Assembly: GCA_018697195.1 (NCBI GenBank)
Contig: CM031864.1
Location: 22,286,561-22,350,560, forward strand
Origin: Certhia americana
Lineage: Eukaryota; Chordata; Aves; Passeriformes; Certhiidae
Reading direction: 5' to 3'
Length of the DNA: 64,000 bases
The notes below the pieces were generated by a model, which worked only from the letters and a program-made list of their open reading frames with translations, ran no database searches and was not told where the DNA came from. A program made the position numbers and the translations under genes. The first letter of the stretch is position 1; the number at the start of each line of letters is the position of its first letter. Of the stretch, positions 37,001-49,700 are shown in pieces.

Positions 37001-40000
37001 CCATCATTAAGTGAAAGCATGTGTCAATCAACTTTGTACTTTAAACACACCACTCATTTGTGAGACACATGCATCTGCATTTCAGATACAGATCTGAAGT
37101 GCTTGGGTTTGAAATTTATTTCTGTTGTTTCTATTTAATACAATACTCCATGAAACACATAATGCGCAAAGATGTCAAAGCAACAGATCATCAAGTTAAG
37201 AAAGGCTTTACTGGGAGTTTGTGTAGATTTAATTTTCTTTTTGGCGGGGGAAGAGAGGAGGGTGATAATAATTTGATTCATCTTCCTTTTCTGGTGTAAA
37301 GGAAAGGCATTTAAGTTTAATTTGATACATTTCCAAATTCACTCTCCTATTTTGATGTTTATGACTTTCTTATTTGAGGGAAGGGGGTTCTGTTTAGTTT
37401 GGTTATTTGGGGGCAAAAATTAATCTGCATGAGTAAACTGACGTAATGCCTTTTAAGAATTAATGTTTGGGTCATTAATGTTGCTAGGATACCTTTTAGG
37501 GTCACAAATGTTCATACTGGTGATAAACAGGATTAGATCAGGAAATTATATTTTGAGTAGAGTTGAAAACAAAGGGGTCTTAGCCTGATTGCCCAACCAA
37601 TGACAATAGAATCTGACCAAAGCACACAAAAGCAAGAACACTTGGAGATGACATTCACTTTCTCCTTGTTTCCTTCTATGTGGACTCCAGCTTTGTGTAG
37701 AGATGATGGAACCTATGTAGTACTGTAGGGGGGGTTATGGGTTTTTTACCCTGTCTCTTGACACTTCTTCAGTGCCAAATAAGATGGACTTGTATATAAG
37801 CCACAAAGTGACACTCATGTTGAGGTGGAATTGCCTTCATTTTTTGGATGGTATTTTAGCCTCTACCTTTACAATGAAAGCAGTTGTTCTGTGACTTTTT
37901 TTTTTTTTTTAATACTTCCAAATTAATGAACGAGAAAAAACAATTACATTTTTATCCTTCGATTTTCTTTTAGGCCTTCACCTGCTGCATTAAAGGTGGT
38001 TCTGGTATCCTGGATGTGGTGTGACTTGTATCTACTTTCTGACAAAAAAGCATTGTACTACTAGTCTTTGGAATATTTCATGAAAATATGTTGTTTAGAT
38101 CCTGCCAGAGGCACATAAGATTTCATATGAATGCTGATTATTTTTTAGACTCTAATCATCTTATCCTTACTGAATCTTCTAGAAGTACCGTAATAGAAAT
38201 TATAAAGAATCTATTTGAAAATAGGTTCTTTATAGAATAGAGCTACAGCCAAAGAATAAATAATAAAGAACTAGGAAATAACTCTTCATTGAATTGTGAA
38301 GAAAAAATTTTATTTGCGGTCCAAGTCTAGTGCCTAATATAGAACCAGAAAAAACATGGAAAATGACATGGGGAACACAGCAGTGCAGTCTGACAGATAG
38401 CAAAATCAAGTGTCTGTTCTAATCTCAGCCCTTTAAATTAAAGAAGAAACTTTCTGACAATCACTTGCAAGTTATCTGGTAGCTGTGAAAATCCAGTCAC
38501 TGGGAGGCAAGAAAACCAGGGCCATGCATTGATTAGTACTTAAGTGGCCCCAGCCAATTTTGCATGTTTGGTAATTTTCTTTGCCATTAATTTCTCCACC
38601 TGTTGATGGGGATGATATGTAGCCACTTGGAGTTTATAACCATGCTGATAAAGCAGTTTAGCAGTGTTGGAAGTCCCACAAATCTGCAGTCTGAGGGCAG
38701 AGGAAACCCTTGCTGCCTCTGACTTTGGATAATTGTCTATTACACTTGCAGCTCCAGCTGACCTATGTGGAAGTGACTGGATTTTATTGGAGCAAAGCGC
38801 TGGGAAGTAGATTCCCTCGCATGCTTTGAATTTAATATAATTTTGTTCAACAATAAGGAATTGAACTGGAATTCAATGAGCCAAAAACTGCCTTAGGTAG
38901 GTCCAACTATAAGCAAGACATGTGAGATGCCAAGGCAGCTTGCAATGGTGTGCTAACCAATCCTTGTCCGTGAGGAGGGTAGAATGTCTCGATTGTATTT
39001 ACCCCTGCCCTGATCTCCTGGGCTAGTGAAATCCAGGGTAGATATTCTGATATTTCTTGCATGACTGCGTTGTCTTTCAGCTTTTTCCAGTATAAAATAT
39101 GAATAATGAAAACTTCCCATTTTCCTTAGTACATAGAATTGTACATGAGGTACCATATAAATGCCAGTTATCTATTATTACATTTTCACATATCCTGATG
39201 AAAGAAAATTTGATTTCAAAGAGTAGGGGTTCATTTTTGATGCTTCTTCCTAATCAGTGGTTTTCTTGCTTTTAGAAGTCCTCATAGCCCACCGTTGTTG
39301 AAGGTTGTGTTATGTCTGCTTTTATGTTTTGTTGTACACTCCATTTTAAATGTTTTAGAACATCTGTGTAGTATTCAGTAAAGAAATGTAGGACTGGGCA
39401 GTGCAACATATGGTATACTATAGACATAGTTTGCTTCTGCGGTGAAACCCCAGCATCTCTAGATTTCCTGCAGGCATACCTATTCTTTCTGTATATTGTT
39501 ATTTTAATGACTGACCTTTCCAGGAAACTTGGCATGTTTGCTGTCAGCTACCAGCTTTATTTTAGTCATGTTATGCTTTCAGTTACTTAAAATGTAAGGA
39601 AATAGTACATGGAGGTAATGAAAATAATTGACTTTAAAAACAGATACGAACTTTTTTTACATATTTGATTTTATTTTGGCAGTTTACTGGGCCTTCAAAG
39701 GTTAGTGTATTTTTTATATTAATTCCTCTGCTTTAGAACATGATGCTTTATTTCTTGATGCTAGGGTCCTTCTATTTATTTACAAGTATAAAATAACCAA
39801 TTGTTTAAACACAATATTTTCTCACTAAGATAACATTATAGCATGATGGTAGAAATAAGAGAAGAGAATAATCTGAATTGCACATTACCTGCAAGTATAA
39901 TCCAGGCTTTAACCCTTATATTTTTAAAAATCTGTTGTATTATAAGGAAGTTGTACTATTGTTCTGCTAGGAGAAGCTTGTAGCTTCTTGAGGCGAGTGA

Positions 40001-43000
40001 AATAGAATATTTAAGTATATATGAAAAGAGAGGTAGATTTCTGGCCTTCTAACCACTGAGTTCCTCTGAAATAAAAGCTACATTATGAAATGTCTTGAGA
40101 TGTTCTTAAGATTATTGTTATCTAAAATAAGCTGAAGGCATCTTTTTATAAAGTTTTGCTTTGTGTTCACAAGAAACAATGTGCTATTAGACTATATTTT
40201 ACAAAAATTTCTATATACTTATGTCAAACTTTAGTGCTTGTAATTTGGAAAAACAGCGATCATTAACATCCATTTTTTGAGAATTTAGAACTCAGAAATT
40301 TTAAATTTTATGTACTAATACTCTCTTTCTCTTTACCCCCATGATACTATTTAAATGGAGAAAGGCAGCTGAAAACATACTTGGTTTTGTTTTCAGTTAA
40401 ATGTAAGAGTAATTTATTATACTCTAATTAGAAGCAATGAATAGACTCAGTCTTAAAGGTCTTTCCAAGAGTAATGGATTCGATGGTTCCATGAAAAAAA
40501 TCCAACTTTTTTCAGGGACTTTTATTTTATTATTATCTTGGAAATGACTGAGGTTATTTTCTTTGGAAATGGCAGCAAAAGAGAACATAAATTTATATCA
40601 CTTTAACTTATTTTCAATACCGAAAATTAAAATGTTGAAAGAGTAGCTTGAGTTACTCTTATCCCCTGAAGTTATATAAGCTTGGAAGTTAGGAAAAGTA
40701 TAGAAAAAAATTTTTGTTTGTAAAGATATTTCACTGTTCCATGTGTGCTCAGAGATAGGCTTTGTAGACATTCAGTGGTATTAATTTCTGGTATGCATGT
40801 TTTATTTATTTTAGTTTTTAATGTAGAACCATAAACAAATTTAGCAGTAACTATTTAGGGATGTTGTACATCCCTAAAATGGGACATGTTTGAAATCTGG
40901 AACAGGCATATGCTGTGTTGGGAATAGTAAATTTATGGTAGAAATCCACCTATTAGGGCATTTTCTGCTCTTGAGGTGCATATATAATTTTTGTGGATAT
41001 TAATGAGTTTTATAGAACTGCAAAGGAAAAGGTGCAGACAGAGTATATGTTGCATATATGATGTTAACATCCCATAGGGCTTTTGTATTCTCCTTCATGA
41101 GCTATGGAACCCAGAGATGCACAAAAGACCAGCTTAAGTCTGACATTTTGTTTGTTGTATTTGGCAAAATTGCCTTTGAGTAATTAGCTCCTGGCCAACC
41201 TGTTCCTGTCCCATTTTGGCAGTGGTCTGGATATTTATTGATAGATGTACATGTGATCAAATTTAGTTGCCGAAATATCAATTGACACTGAAAGAAAGCT
41301 TTGGCTTTCCTGATGGTTTATGCTGAGTTAAATGGGGAACAGTAAACGTTTTAACTGTTGAAATGTCACTTTTTGTATTTCCACAACTTTAGCATTGTTT
41401 TGCTTGAATACTAAAATTATCTTCAGAATATTAATGCAGTGCCTTTAATCCTTCATTCAGTAACCATAACTCAAACAGTTCTGCTTGAATTTAAGATCGG
41501 TTTCAAAACGTGAAGGAAGTATTTTACCTGTGGATAATGAGATCTGACAATACCTGAGCTGCAGAAGGAGATGAAATCACAATCTATAGAAAATAATATT
41601 TTTCTACATATTCAGGTTAAATGTGTGCACATCCTGGTAGCTGAAACATCTGTTTCTAGCTTGTTGTTCCTCATGGCTGCTTCTCAATTGGATTTTCTCA
41701 AGCAGGTCCAAAGCTTGTCACCTTAGCCAGGGTCTGTTAACTATCACCACTGGCCCCACATTAAGTAGGAGGTTCAGGGCTAAGCTAATAACTCTCCTGC
41801 CTTTCTGACTGATCACAGTGATTCTCCCTGTGGCTACTTATCATGCTGTGCTCCTATGGGAGGTTATCTTCTTTGTCTCTTCTTCAGCTGGGAATTATTT
41901 TTGTTTTCTTCATTCCTAAGTTTTCAGGTGCTAATTCTGAAAGCCTTGCCACTTTCTGAAGCAGCTGTTTGATTTCTGTCCATTATTTCTCCCTTTTCAG
42001 TTTCATGCTCTCTCACATAGCTAAACTTGGCTGCTTTCCTTTTCTCTGGCTGTAAATGTAGCTGCTAATTTTCAAAGCAGAAGTTGTAACTAGACATGAG
42101 GCAGAATGGATGCAATAGAAACATGAACCTAATATTAGTTTGTGTGAACCTTGAATCAATTTCCATGTTGTCACAGGTGAAGTGATTTTTATGATTTTTC
42201 CTTTAGTGTACAGTGCTGCTTAACATTTTAACATGTCCTATGTAGCTTATTAGGCTGTACCTACTATGAGCTTTCTAAGAGAGCTCAGGAGAGTTGGGTG
42301 AGAGCAGAATCCATGAAACTGCTGATTTATGGTCATTGGCTGCCTCGGTGCCTCAGGTAAAGCATTACCCAAGTCTATGAAATTGTTTTGGTTGGCTTTA
42401 ATGGGTATTGAGTAAGGCCCAGAATGAATATTAGGGTATTCAGTGGAGGCTCTTTGCTTGTTGAGAATTTTAGAAAAGATGGTGGTAGTGCAGGTAAATC
42501 CATGTGTCTTCCCTGGAAATCCTTCTTTGGAATTGTAGAGCTTGTTGCCTATGACTGGAAATAAAAAAAAGCCAAAAAGAGAACTTTAATCAGATTTGAA
42601 AAGTGTATGAAGCTTTGTATAATGTCCCAACATTTTGAGAGCATACACAGTTAAACCCAAATTTATTTAATTCTCACATTGGGGTCTGATTTGCTGTTTT
42701 GGCTTTTAAATTCTTCCTGTCTTGGGTATGATGCTTTATGTCACCTGTATTAACTGTTCACTTGATAAAGGGAAAAGGCACTGGTGTAAAGTGTTTGACT
42801 GTGTTTCAGGGAAAACTCAGATTGTGTGGGGAAAAAATGTTGCAAAGAGAAACACTGTTGTTATCTCTCCTGGACTTAGATCTGGACAAAAGTTTCCTGG
42901 GTCACGAATAATACTGTGGAGAAATGAAATGCTGTTTTACTGAGTGAAACTAGTCTGTCATCCAGTTCAGCTTTGGTTTTTGTCTTCATGTGAAGAGATC

Positions 43001-45299
43001 AACACAAGGACAACCCAGTGTCTTGTGAATGGTAGCTTTTCAAATTGAAAACAAAGGTAAGTATTGCATAACTCCCACACACTTGTGGTTCTCACCTTTT
43101 ATTTTACTAGCTTAGCTGGTAAATACTAGGTTAGCTTGGGATTAGTCAGATCAGTCAAAACTTGGGATAAGAAGGAACATGAAAATACAGGCCCTCAGAG
43201 AACAGCTAGTTTTTCATCCTGGAAGGCTCTGCTTGCTTTTACTTTATCATGGCAATAATTTTGAAGGCTGAACTTACTTGAACTCTTGAAAAATTTTAAT
43301 GATTTAAGATAAGGTTTTTCCAAATCTATTAGGCAGGAACTATGATGTAGTTCCTAAGAAACTCTTAGATCTCTTTCAAAGGTCATGAAATGAAGGAAAA
43401 TTGGTGATGGCAGTAGATGAGAAATGGAATTTGAACTGAGATGCTGCCTGAATACGAGTGATCCCCAAATTGTTCATAAGTATTACAATGCTGCATAGCA
43501 TATGTCAGACATAGTTGTAAGTGAACACAAGAGAATAGCAATGGTAAAGAACGTTGGAGACTGAAATGTGAAGAAAATAAGGGCAAAATTAATAAGGAGA
43601 GATGACCGGGAGGAGATTACAGGAAGAGGTAGGGATGTCTGGAAATGTGACAAAATAGATAAAAGATCAGAAAGCAACTCAGCACCCAAACCTCAGTGTG
43701 ATTGTGCATTCTGGACAGACATGGCAGACAGCAGGACAAAAGAATAAGGACTGCCATCATGGAAATTCTCTTGCCAAATTATAAACTTTTAATTTCTTCC
43801 TTTAGTTTCCTGCTCACCTATGGGTAGTCATTTCACTGTTTCTTACTGTCCTTTAGTCATAGTGTCCTTCTGAAACTCATACTTTCCAACCCATCCTCCT
43901 TTCCTTTCTTAATTTGTTCTATTTTCCCTAAAATATCTAAATCTCTCTTCTTTAAACACTGCATTTGGGTCAAAAGTGGTGTGGAAATGTTGCATTAAAA
44001 GGGCTACTAGAAGAAAATTCTTGTCAGATTTTTTTTCAATTTTTGTTCATTAATGTTTAAATATTTAGAATGTTATGAAAGTAAAAAACATTACCAGCCA
44101 AGCTCTGACTATAACTTACTCTAAGTCTCATTCCAAGCTGATTAAATTAGGACAGTGATCTACATGGTCAGCTCAGCTGAGCAGTCCCAGACAGGAGATT
44201 TATTATTTCAATCTCTAAATCTTGCTGGGGAGTTTAGTGAAACTCCCACCCAACGTAATGGCCATGTTCTGGTTTAAGTTGCATGTGGTTTATTCTCAAC
44301 AGAAAGTCTGAACTATTTCTCTTTCAGAAAGTCTGAAAATTATGAAGCCTGTATTTCTTGCATTTTTTTTTTTTATCAGCAACATCGAAATAGATTTAAT
44401 AGGATAGGGCATTACAAATACTAATGAAAAGTAAACTAAAATAATTGTCTTTCTGTGATAACAGTCTGTATAGTCACTTAAGCACATAGAATACTAAAAA
44501 ATGTTGCTCAGAATAAAATACTGCTATTTAAAACATATTTTAATTAATTCTGCAAATATCAAAAATATGACTGAGCATGTAGAGGAAAGCAAAGAAGGAA
44601 ATAAAGAGAGGGAAAAGATGACAGAAAAGTTATGAATAGTTCTATAATGATCGGAAGTTTATTCTAGGGTTGAGGTAAAACTAAATGGTTCATAAATAGC
44701 AAATTCATTATGTTTTTAATACTTAGGTTATATTAGCACTGTATAACATCTTTATGGTACCATTAGTACCACTTAATCCTAACCTAAGTTTGGAAATAAA
44801 TATATCCAAGTTTTTTTTCTTCATGGAACAATTGGCCAAATAAATTATTTTTACAATAAATATTACCTGATTAGTGCATGGCTCCTTCAATCATAAACAG
44901 ACTTATAAATGCTTTATGCCAACCCTTGCACAGTGTTCTTAAATGTTAACAAATTAATTTATTTCAAAGGCCATATCAAGGTGAAAACACCAGGGTCTTA
45001 GGCAGCAAGACAATACATCACAGAGCCATTTCTCATTCAGTTACAGTAATGGCAAAGGATATGTTAAGACATAAAATGTGATATGGTTTGTTAAATATTC
45101 ATTTATAATTTGCATTCATTATTAAATCATGTGTTAGAACTAATCTTTAATCTCAAAAATACATAATGTGTCATGAAGCCTATTTGAAAGCATAACAATA
45201 AATATTTTATGCTTTTTATGTTGCTTTTTAAAGGTTGACTAGAATACACCAAAATGCTTGTCATTAATGTAATTTAATTATTCCAAAGAGATTAGGTCT
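31099..45299. other. Long intergenic interval without recognised genes
   Basis: About 14 kb of mostly AT-rich sequence. Open frames of 60-140 codons, the longest at 34794-35222, show no recognisable domains, good splice context or codon pattern. A slightly GC-richer patch at about 33,640-33,810 and octamer-type ATGCAAAT motifs at 32880-32887 and about 35558-35565 are noted without further support. A run of 15 A lies at 34631-34645. Confidence 0.5.
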
Positions 45300-45830
45300 A
45301 CACTGATGTTGATTTCAATAATTTATTTCAACCTTCGGGTCAATATAAAATAAATACCTGTTTGGGAGATGGGCTGTTCTATGATTAATGGCAACTGAGC
45401 TCCCCCAGCCCGCCATACAACACTGTAGTTCATTGTCTGAAACCTTGCAGTGCAGTGTGGTGGCTCCAAGAGGTTGATTTTCCCAAGGCCCCAAGCAGTT
45501 TGCTTGGTGATTACAGTGCAGCTGCTTCACTGCTTGTGACTGCTGGAGATCTCCTTTATATGACACAATAGCTTAAACATTTGTACTGCTGGGAGCTGCA
45601 CTGCCTACAGTGTCATATTTGGTGAATATCCATGGAACCGCTATTCCATTTCCTGTTCACACCCTGAGAAGAAATGCCAGCACGAGAGGGGCGAGGGTGA
45701 CGGAGAAGTGATTTGTATTATAGGAGACTAGGAGCTACTCAACGAACCATGTAAAAACAGTTCATTAAAATGTTGATGTGCTTGGCTGGTTAATGCAAAG
45801 AGAGCTTTATTGCTGTCTTATAAAACCTCA
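45300..45830. promoter_or_regulatory. Candidate conserved non-coding element (enhancer-like block)
   Basis: About 500 bp of complex, non-repetitive sequence with scattered CpGs kept in a CpG-poor interval (for example CACGAGAGGGGCGAGGGTGA near 45680). It also has dense homeodomain/HMG-like words such as GATTAATGG, GGTTAATGCAAAG and ACAGTTCATTAAAAT. No open frame of note runs through it. Conservation is not demonstrable from one genome, so this is a guess from texture. Confidence 0.25.
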
Positions 45831-46224
45831 GTAACTTCAGGTTGGAGTCAGATCAATGCATCCATATTAATTCAGACAAATACACAGTTTAGGTTAAGAA
45901 CCAAAAAAATTGGCAAGAAGCAATCATCTTACTTCCAAACTAATATTTGAGTATTTATCTTGTACAACTACAGAACATCCATACTTAGTAAAAGATTTTT
46001 GGGCAGTGCTACCATGTGTCAAGATTCCCCTGGATCTTTTCAACCTTTACATGTTTTTTAGGTGGTGTCGGAGTCTGGAATTATGAGAAGTATTTCTTTG
46101 CATGTTTAAGAGATTTTAAGATCTCTGACAAACAGTGTTTTTAACCTTTGTTCATGGAAAAAGGGCTTTTAGGCTCTGGAATGAAGCAGAGTTTTCAAGA
46201 GTGTGTATTAGATAGTAGAATAGT

Positions 46225-46711
46225 GTGTAGTTTTATCACAGGGTGAGAATTTTAGATTTATGGGGGTTTTAGGATGGCAGACAGGTGAAGACAAGATGGA
46301 GGAACCGCACGGCTTTTGGGTTTGTTCCTTCTTCCTCGTCTGCCTCCATCTTCTGCTATGAAGTGGCACATTATAGTTGGCCTAGAATAGAATCTAACCT
46401 TCTAACATAGATAATAGTTATTGGAGAAATATTATAAACACTGATTTCGTGGTTTGTAGCATAAATATCCACGCCACCCTGAGGGTGGGGGCATTTAGCA
46501 TTGAGCATTTGGGATTTGGGGTTTTGTGCCTTGAACTGACTTGCAATGACGAGCTCTGCAGGTCAGGAACAGAATGGCATGATAAGAAATAATAAACTAT
46601 GAAGAAAACACAAGAAGAAAAGCCTCATGGCCAGTTCTTCAAACTCTCTGGCTGGGAGAAAAAACTGTTTGCATTTTCGGGCGCAGAAAAACAGCCGATC
46701 AGCAGAGAAAC
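46225..46711 (+). mobile_element. Solo-LTR-like fragment of a passerine ERV
   Basis: On the + strand it carries, in order, GATGGCAGACAGGTGAAGAC, a GTTCCTTCTTCCTCGTCTGC stretch ending in CCTCCATCTTCTGC, GTGGCACATTATAG, CTAACATAGATAATAG, a TATA-like CATAAATATCC, GCAGGTCAGGA, and the poly(A)-signal cluster AAGAAATAATAAAC at about 46584-46597. TTCTTCAAACTCTCTGGCTGGGA then lies in the presumed U5. This order matches a songbird LTR class I know. Ends and target-site duplications are not clear, and no adjoining retroviral genes are seen. Confidence 0.55.
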
Positions 46712-49700
46712 ACAAAAATATTTTTTTATAAACTTGAGAAGGTGAGACCTGAGGTGCTTGGGCATTTGCTGATTCTGCAGTGCTTATGCCAAAGCTCTGG
46801 GAATACTTGGGATGCTCTTAAGGTATGTAATGTGTCCTGTGTGTGCTCTTTACACCTCACCTTATATACAGCTCTGCAAGAATTCTGGTTATCCTGTTTT
46901 TGGAGACTACTGCAAAGAAAACAGAAGCTAAGCCTCTAAATTACGCTTCCCTTTAACTGTTGACATGTGAGTAAGCACTTATTTGAAAATAACTACATCA
47001 GTGAAATGGCCTCGTTTGTTAATTTGTCCTAAACAAAGAGTGTGATTGCCCTAGTTAGATGCTATGGGATTAATATCAGTAAAAGTAATCCACAGTAAAA
47101 TGAAGTTTCCTGGTTCCGGTCAGAGGCAGTGGTAGAGAAAACTACAGTTGTTCACACCAGCTTAGCAGGCAGCTAGCAAAGACACTCTGCAAGGAGAATG
47201 TGACATCCTGGAGGTTGTCCAAAACCAGAGAAGCTGGCCTGATTAGGAGCCTGCAGGAGAGTGGGCAGAGCTGTCTCAGAAGCCCTGCTGGGCTGCCTAA
47301 GAACTTACAATGAGTTGGGTGGTGATTAATAAAGAAATGAGGCAAACTGCCCTCCCTGAAAAGCAATGCCCTCGTTGAACAGTAGGGACTCTTCTCTTAT
47401 TACTCACATTCTTCTGAAAACTGCTAAGAGAGGAAAGGAATGTCTTTAAAAGATGCATAGTCAGAGCCAGACCCCTGACTCCTAATCAGCCACATCCTCT
47501 CCCTATCCTTCTGAAGAATATGGACCATCAATTTCCCCTTAAGATGAAGGGGAGGCAAAGCAATAGTTTAGCATCCTATGCATTATCTCTCTTTTTATGA
47601 TTACAAATAGAGCACTTAGGTTCACTGACCCATATCTCATACCAGACATCAGTAGCCAGGTCCAGATTTAGGTTATTGTTCCAGCATGGGATTAGGCCAT
47701 GCGATCAGAATCAAATTTATCTAATATGATCACTTGATTGTGACATTTCTTACTAGGGCTGTGTGTATGCACAGCTGAAACTTGAAGACATAAAGCAAAT
47801 GCTCTTAAGGCCCAAAAGAACAGTTGTCAGTGCTTTCACAAAGGGCTTCAGAAAGGTTGAGGAGACACTCTCTGTTGGGTTAATTAAGCTGTCCTTTTGC
47901 TTGCAAGTTTAAAAGGGAAAAGTGAGTTTGCTCCCCATGTGGCTTTCCCAAACTCTTTCAGCTGTAGCTCTAAGCTTAAATGACCCTCAGTCCTGCAGCA
48001 TATCAACTTGATGTATATAATTGATTGCTAAACATTGTTTGCAGCTTGTTAAATGGTAAGGCTGGAAAAAAAAAAGTAATATGTGAATGTTGATTAAAGT
48101 GCTTTTGTAGAGAGGGGTCAGAGATATTAGCAAGTTAAAAAGAAAGTGTGAACTCTGCTGTGGTATGATACTTCTAACCTGTATGCTTTATTTCGCATAA
48201 TTGATCCCACATGTTTACTCTAAGGACATTTTTGCCAGGTTTCAAACTGCAAATATTAGAATGCATTTAGACTTGGGTGTGCTTCAGTAAGGACACTATG
48301 CAGAATGCTCAGCAATGTAGATTGCTGGTGTTATAATGGCAATGATTATAAAAGGAATAATTGCAGTAGCTTGTAATTGTGTGGTGTGGTAAGAGGAAAA
48401 AATATCAAGGTGTAAAACCTCAGAGTAACAGTAAATCTGAAATTAATGAAGACAGACATTCAAACTATGGTTCTCAGCAATTTTGTTTTCATTATAATTT
48501 ATGGGGTTTTTTAATAATTGACATGAAACACAATGTGTTTTTCAGGGGTTTGTGATAGCTAGGCAAAAAAAAGGATCTGTCACAAAATCTTTGTAGCTTC
48601 TTTTGTTGAGAAAGGTATGATGCTGTTACATGAACAGACTGAAAAACATTCTAACTGTACATCCAGGAGGTTTGCAATGACTGGGTATCTGCAACAGAAC
48701 AAATGATTTAAAAATTTGATAAAAGGCAAAGAATAAATACCCAGTCCTTTTCTGAAAAACAACACTTCAGAAGTTTAAAAAGCACAACATTTTAATACTG
48801 ATATGATTTTCTATTTTTCTTTTCTTTAAATTATTAACACTGTTAAAGAAAAGGTGGAACTTGCTAGAATTGCCCAGCCAAGTAAATTATCAAGAAATTC
48901 ACAGGATTAGAAGAGAAGTTTGGTCATTGCTATTTCTCTCTAGCTATGCCAGTTAATGCTAGTCTCAAAACCTCATTCACTATGAGTTGAACACAGACAC
49001 ATCTGCCAGTGAATATAAACTCAGAGCTTTGTGTATATTTTGTTGAGTATCTAATCCCTAAAAGCAAGTTTTAGTGTGCACCAATCCAAGCAGGATTTGA
49101 AACAGTCATTTGGGGGTGCAAAATTCAGTGTTTGTTGTACAGAACTTCTGAACTGGCCCCTTCCTTTCCATAGCTTGGTTTGTCTGTTTTTCCTAAAAAT
49201 TCTAAATGTAGAAGCTTTAATGTCTTGAATACTTTAAAAATAGGTTGAAACATAATTTATTCTCTGGAATGTGATTTTTCAAACAGTTATTTTTCAAAAG
49301 AATGTTCTATATTTGTACCTATGCTATTGGAAATTGGGCAGAATATTTATCTGGATGGTAAAGCATAGCAAGCAATTGATATTATTAAGTCATAACATTA
49401 ATTGGTAATAGCATCTGCAAATTATATGTACCACTTATAAGAATGAGAATCAACTGAAGTGATTTATTTTAAAAATTGCTTAAGAAGGTATATTTTACTT
49501 TTGAGATTTTAGATTAATTTTTTTATGTAATCTAAAATTATAAATATTAGTAAGATGACCTTAATATTATTTCAGTTCCCTTATTTACCCATAAATAGGA
49601 ACAATGCTCTCATTGTTGTTTTAGTTTGATAAGTTTAAAGATAAGACAAAATGGATTTAATTAAAAAAACCCTAGTCATTATTGAGGTACTACTTCTAAC

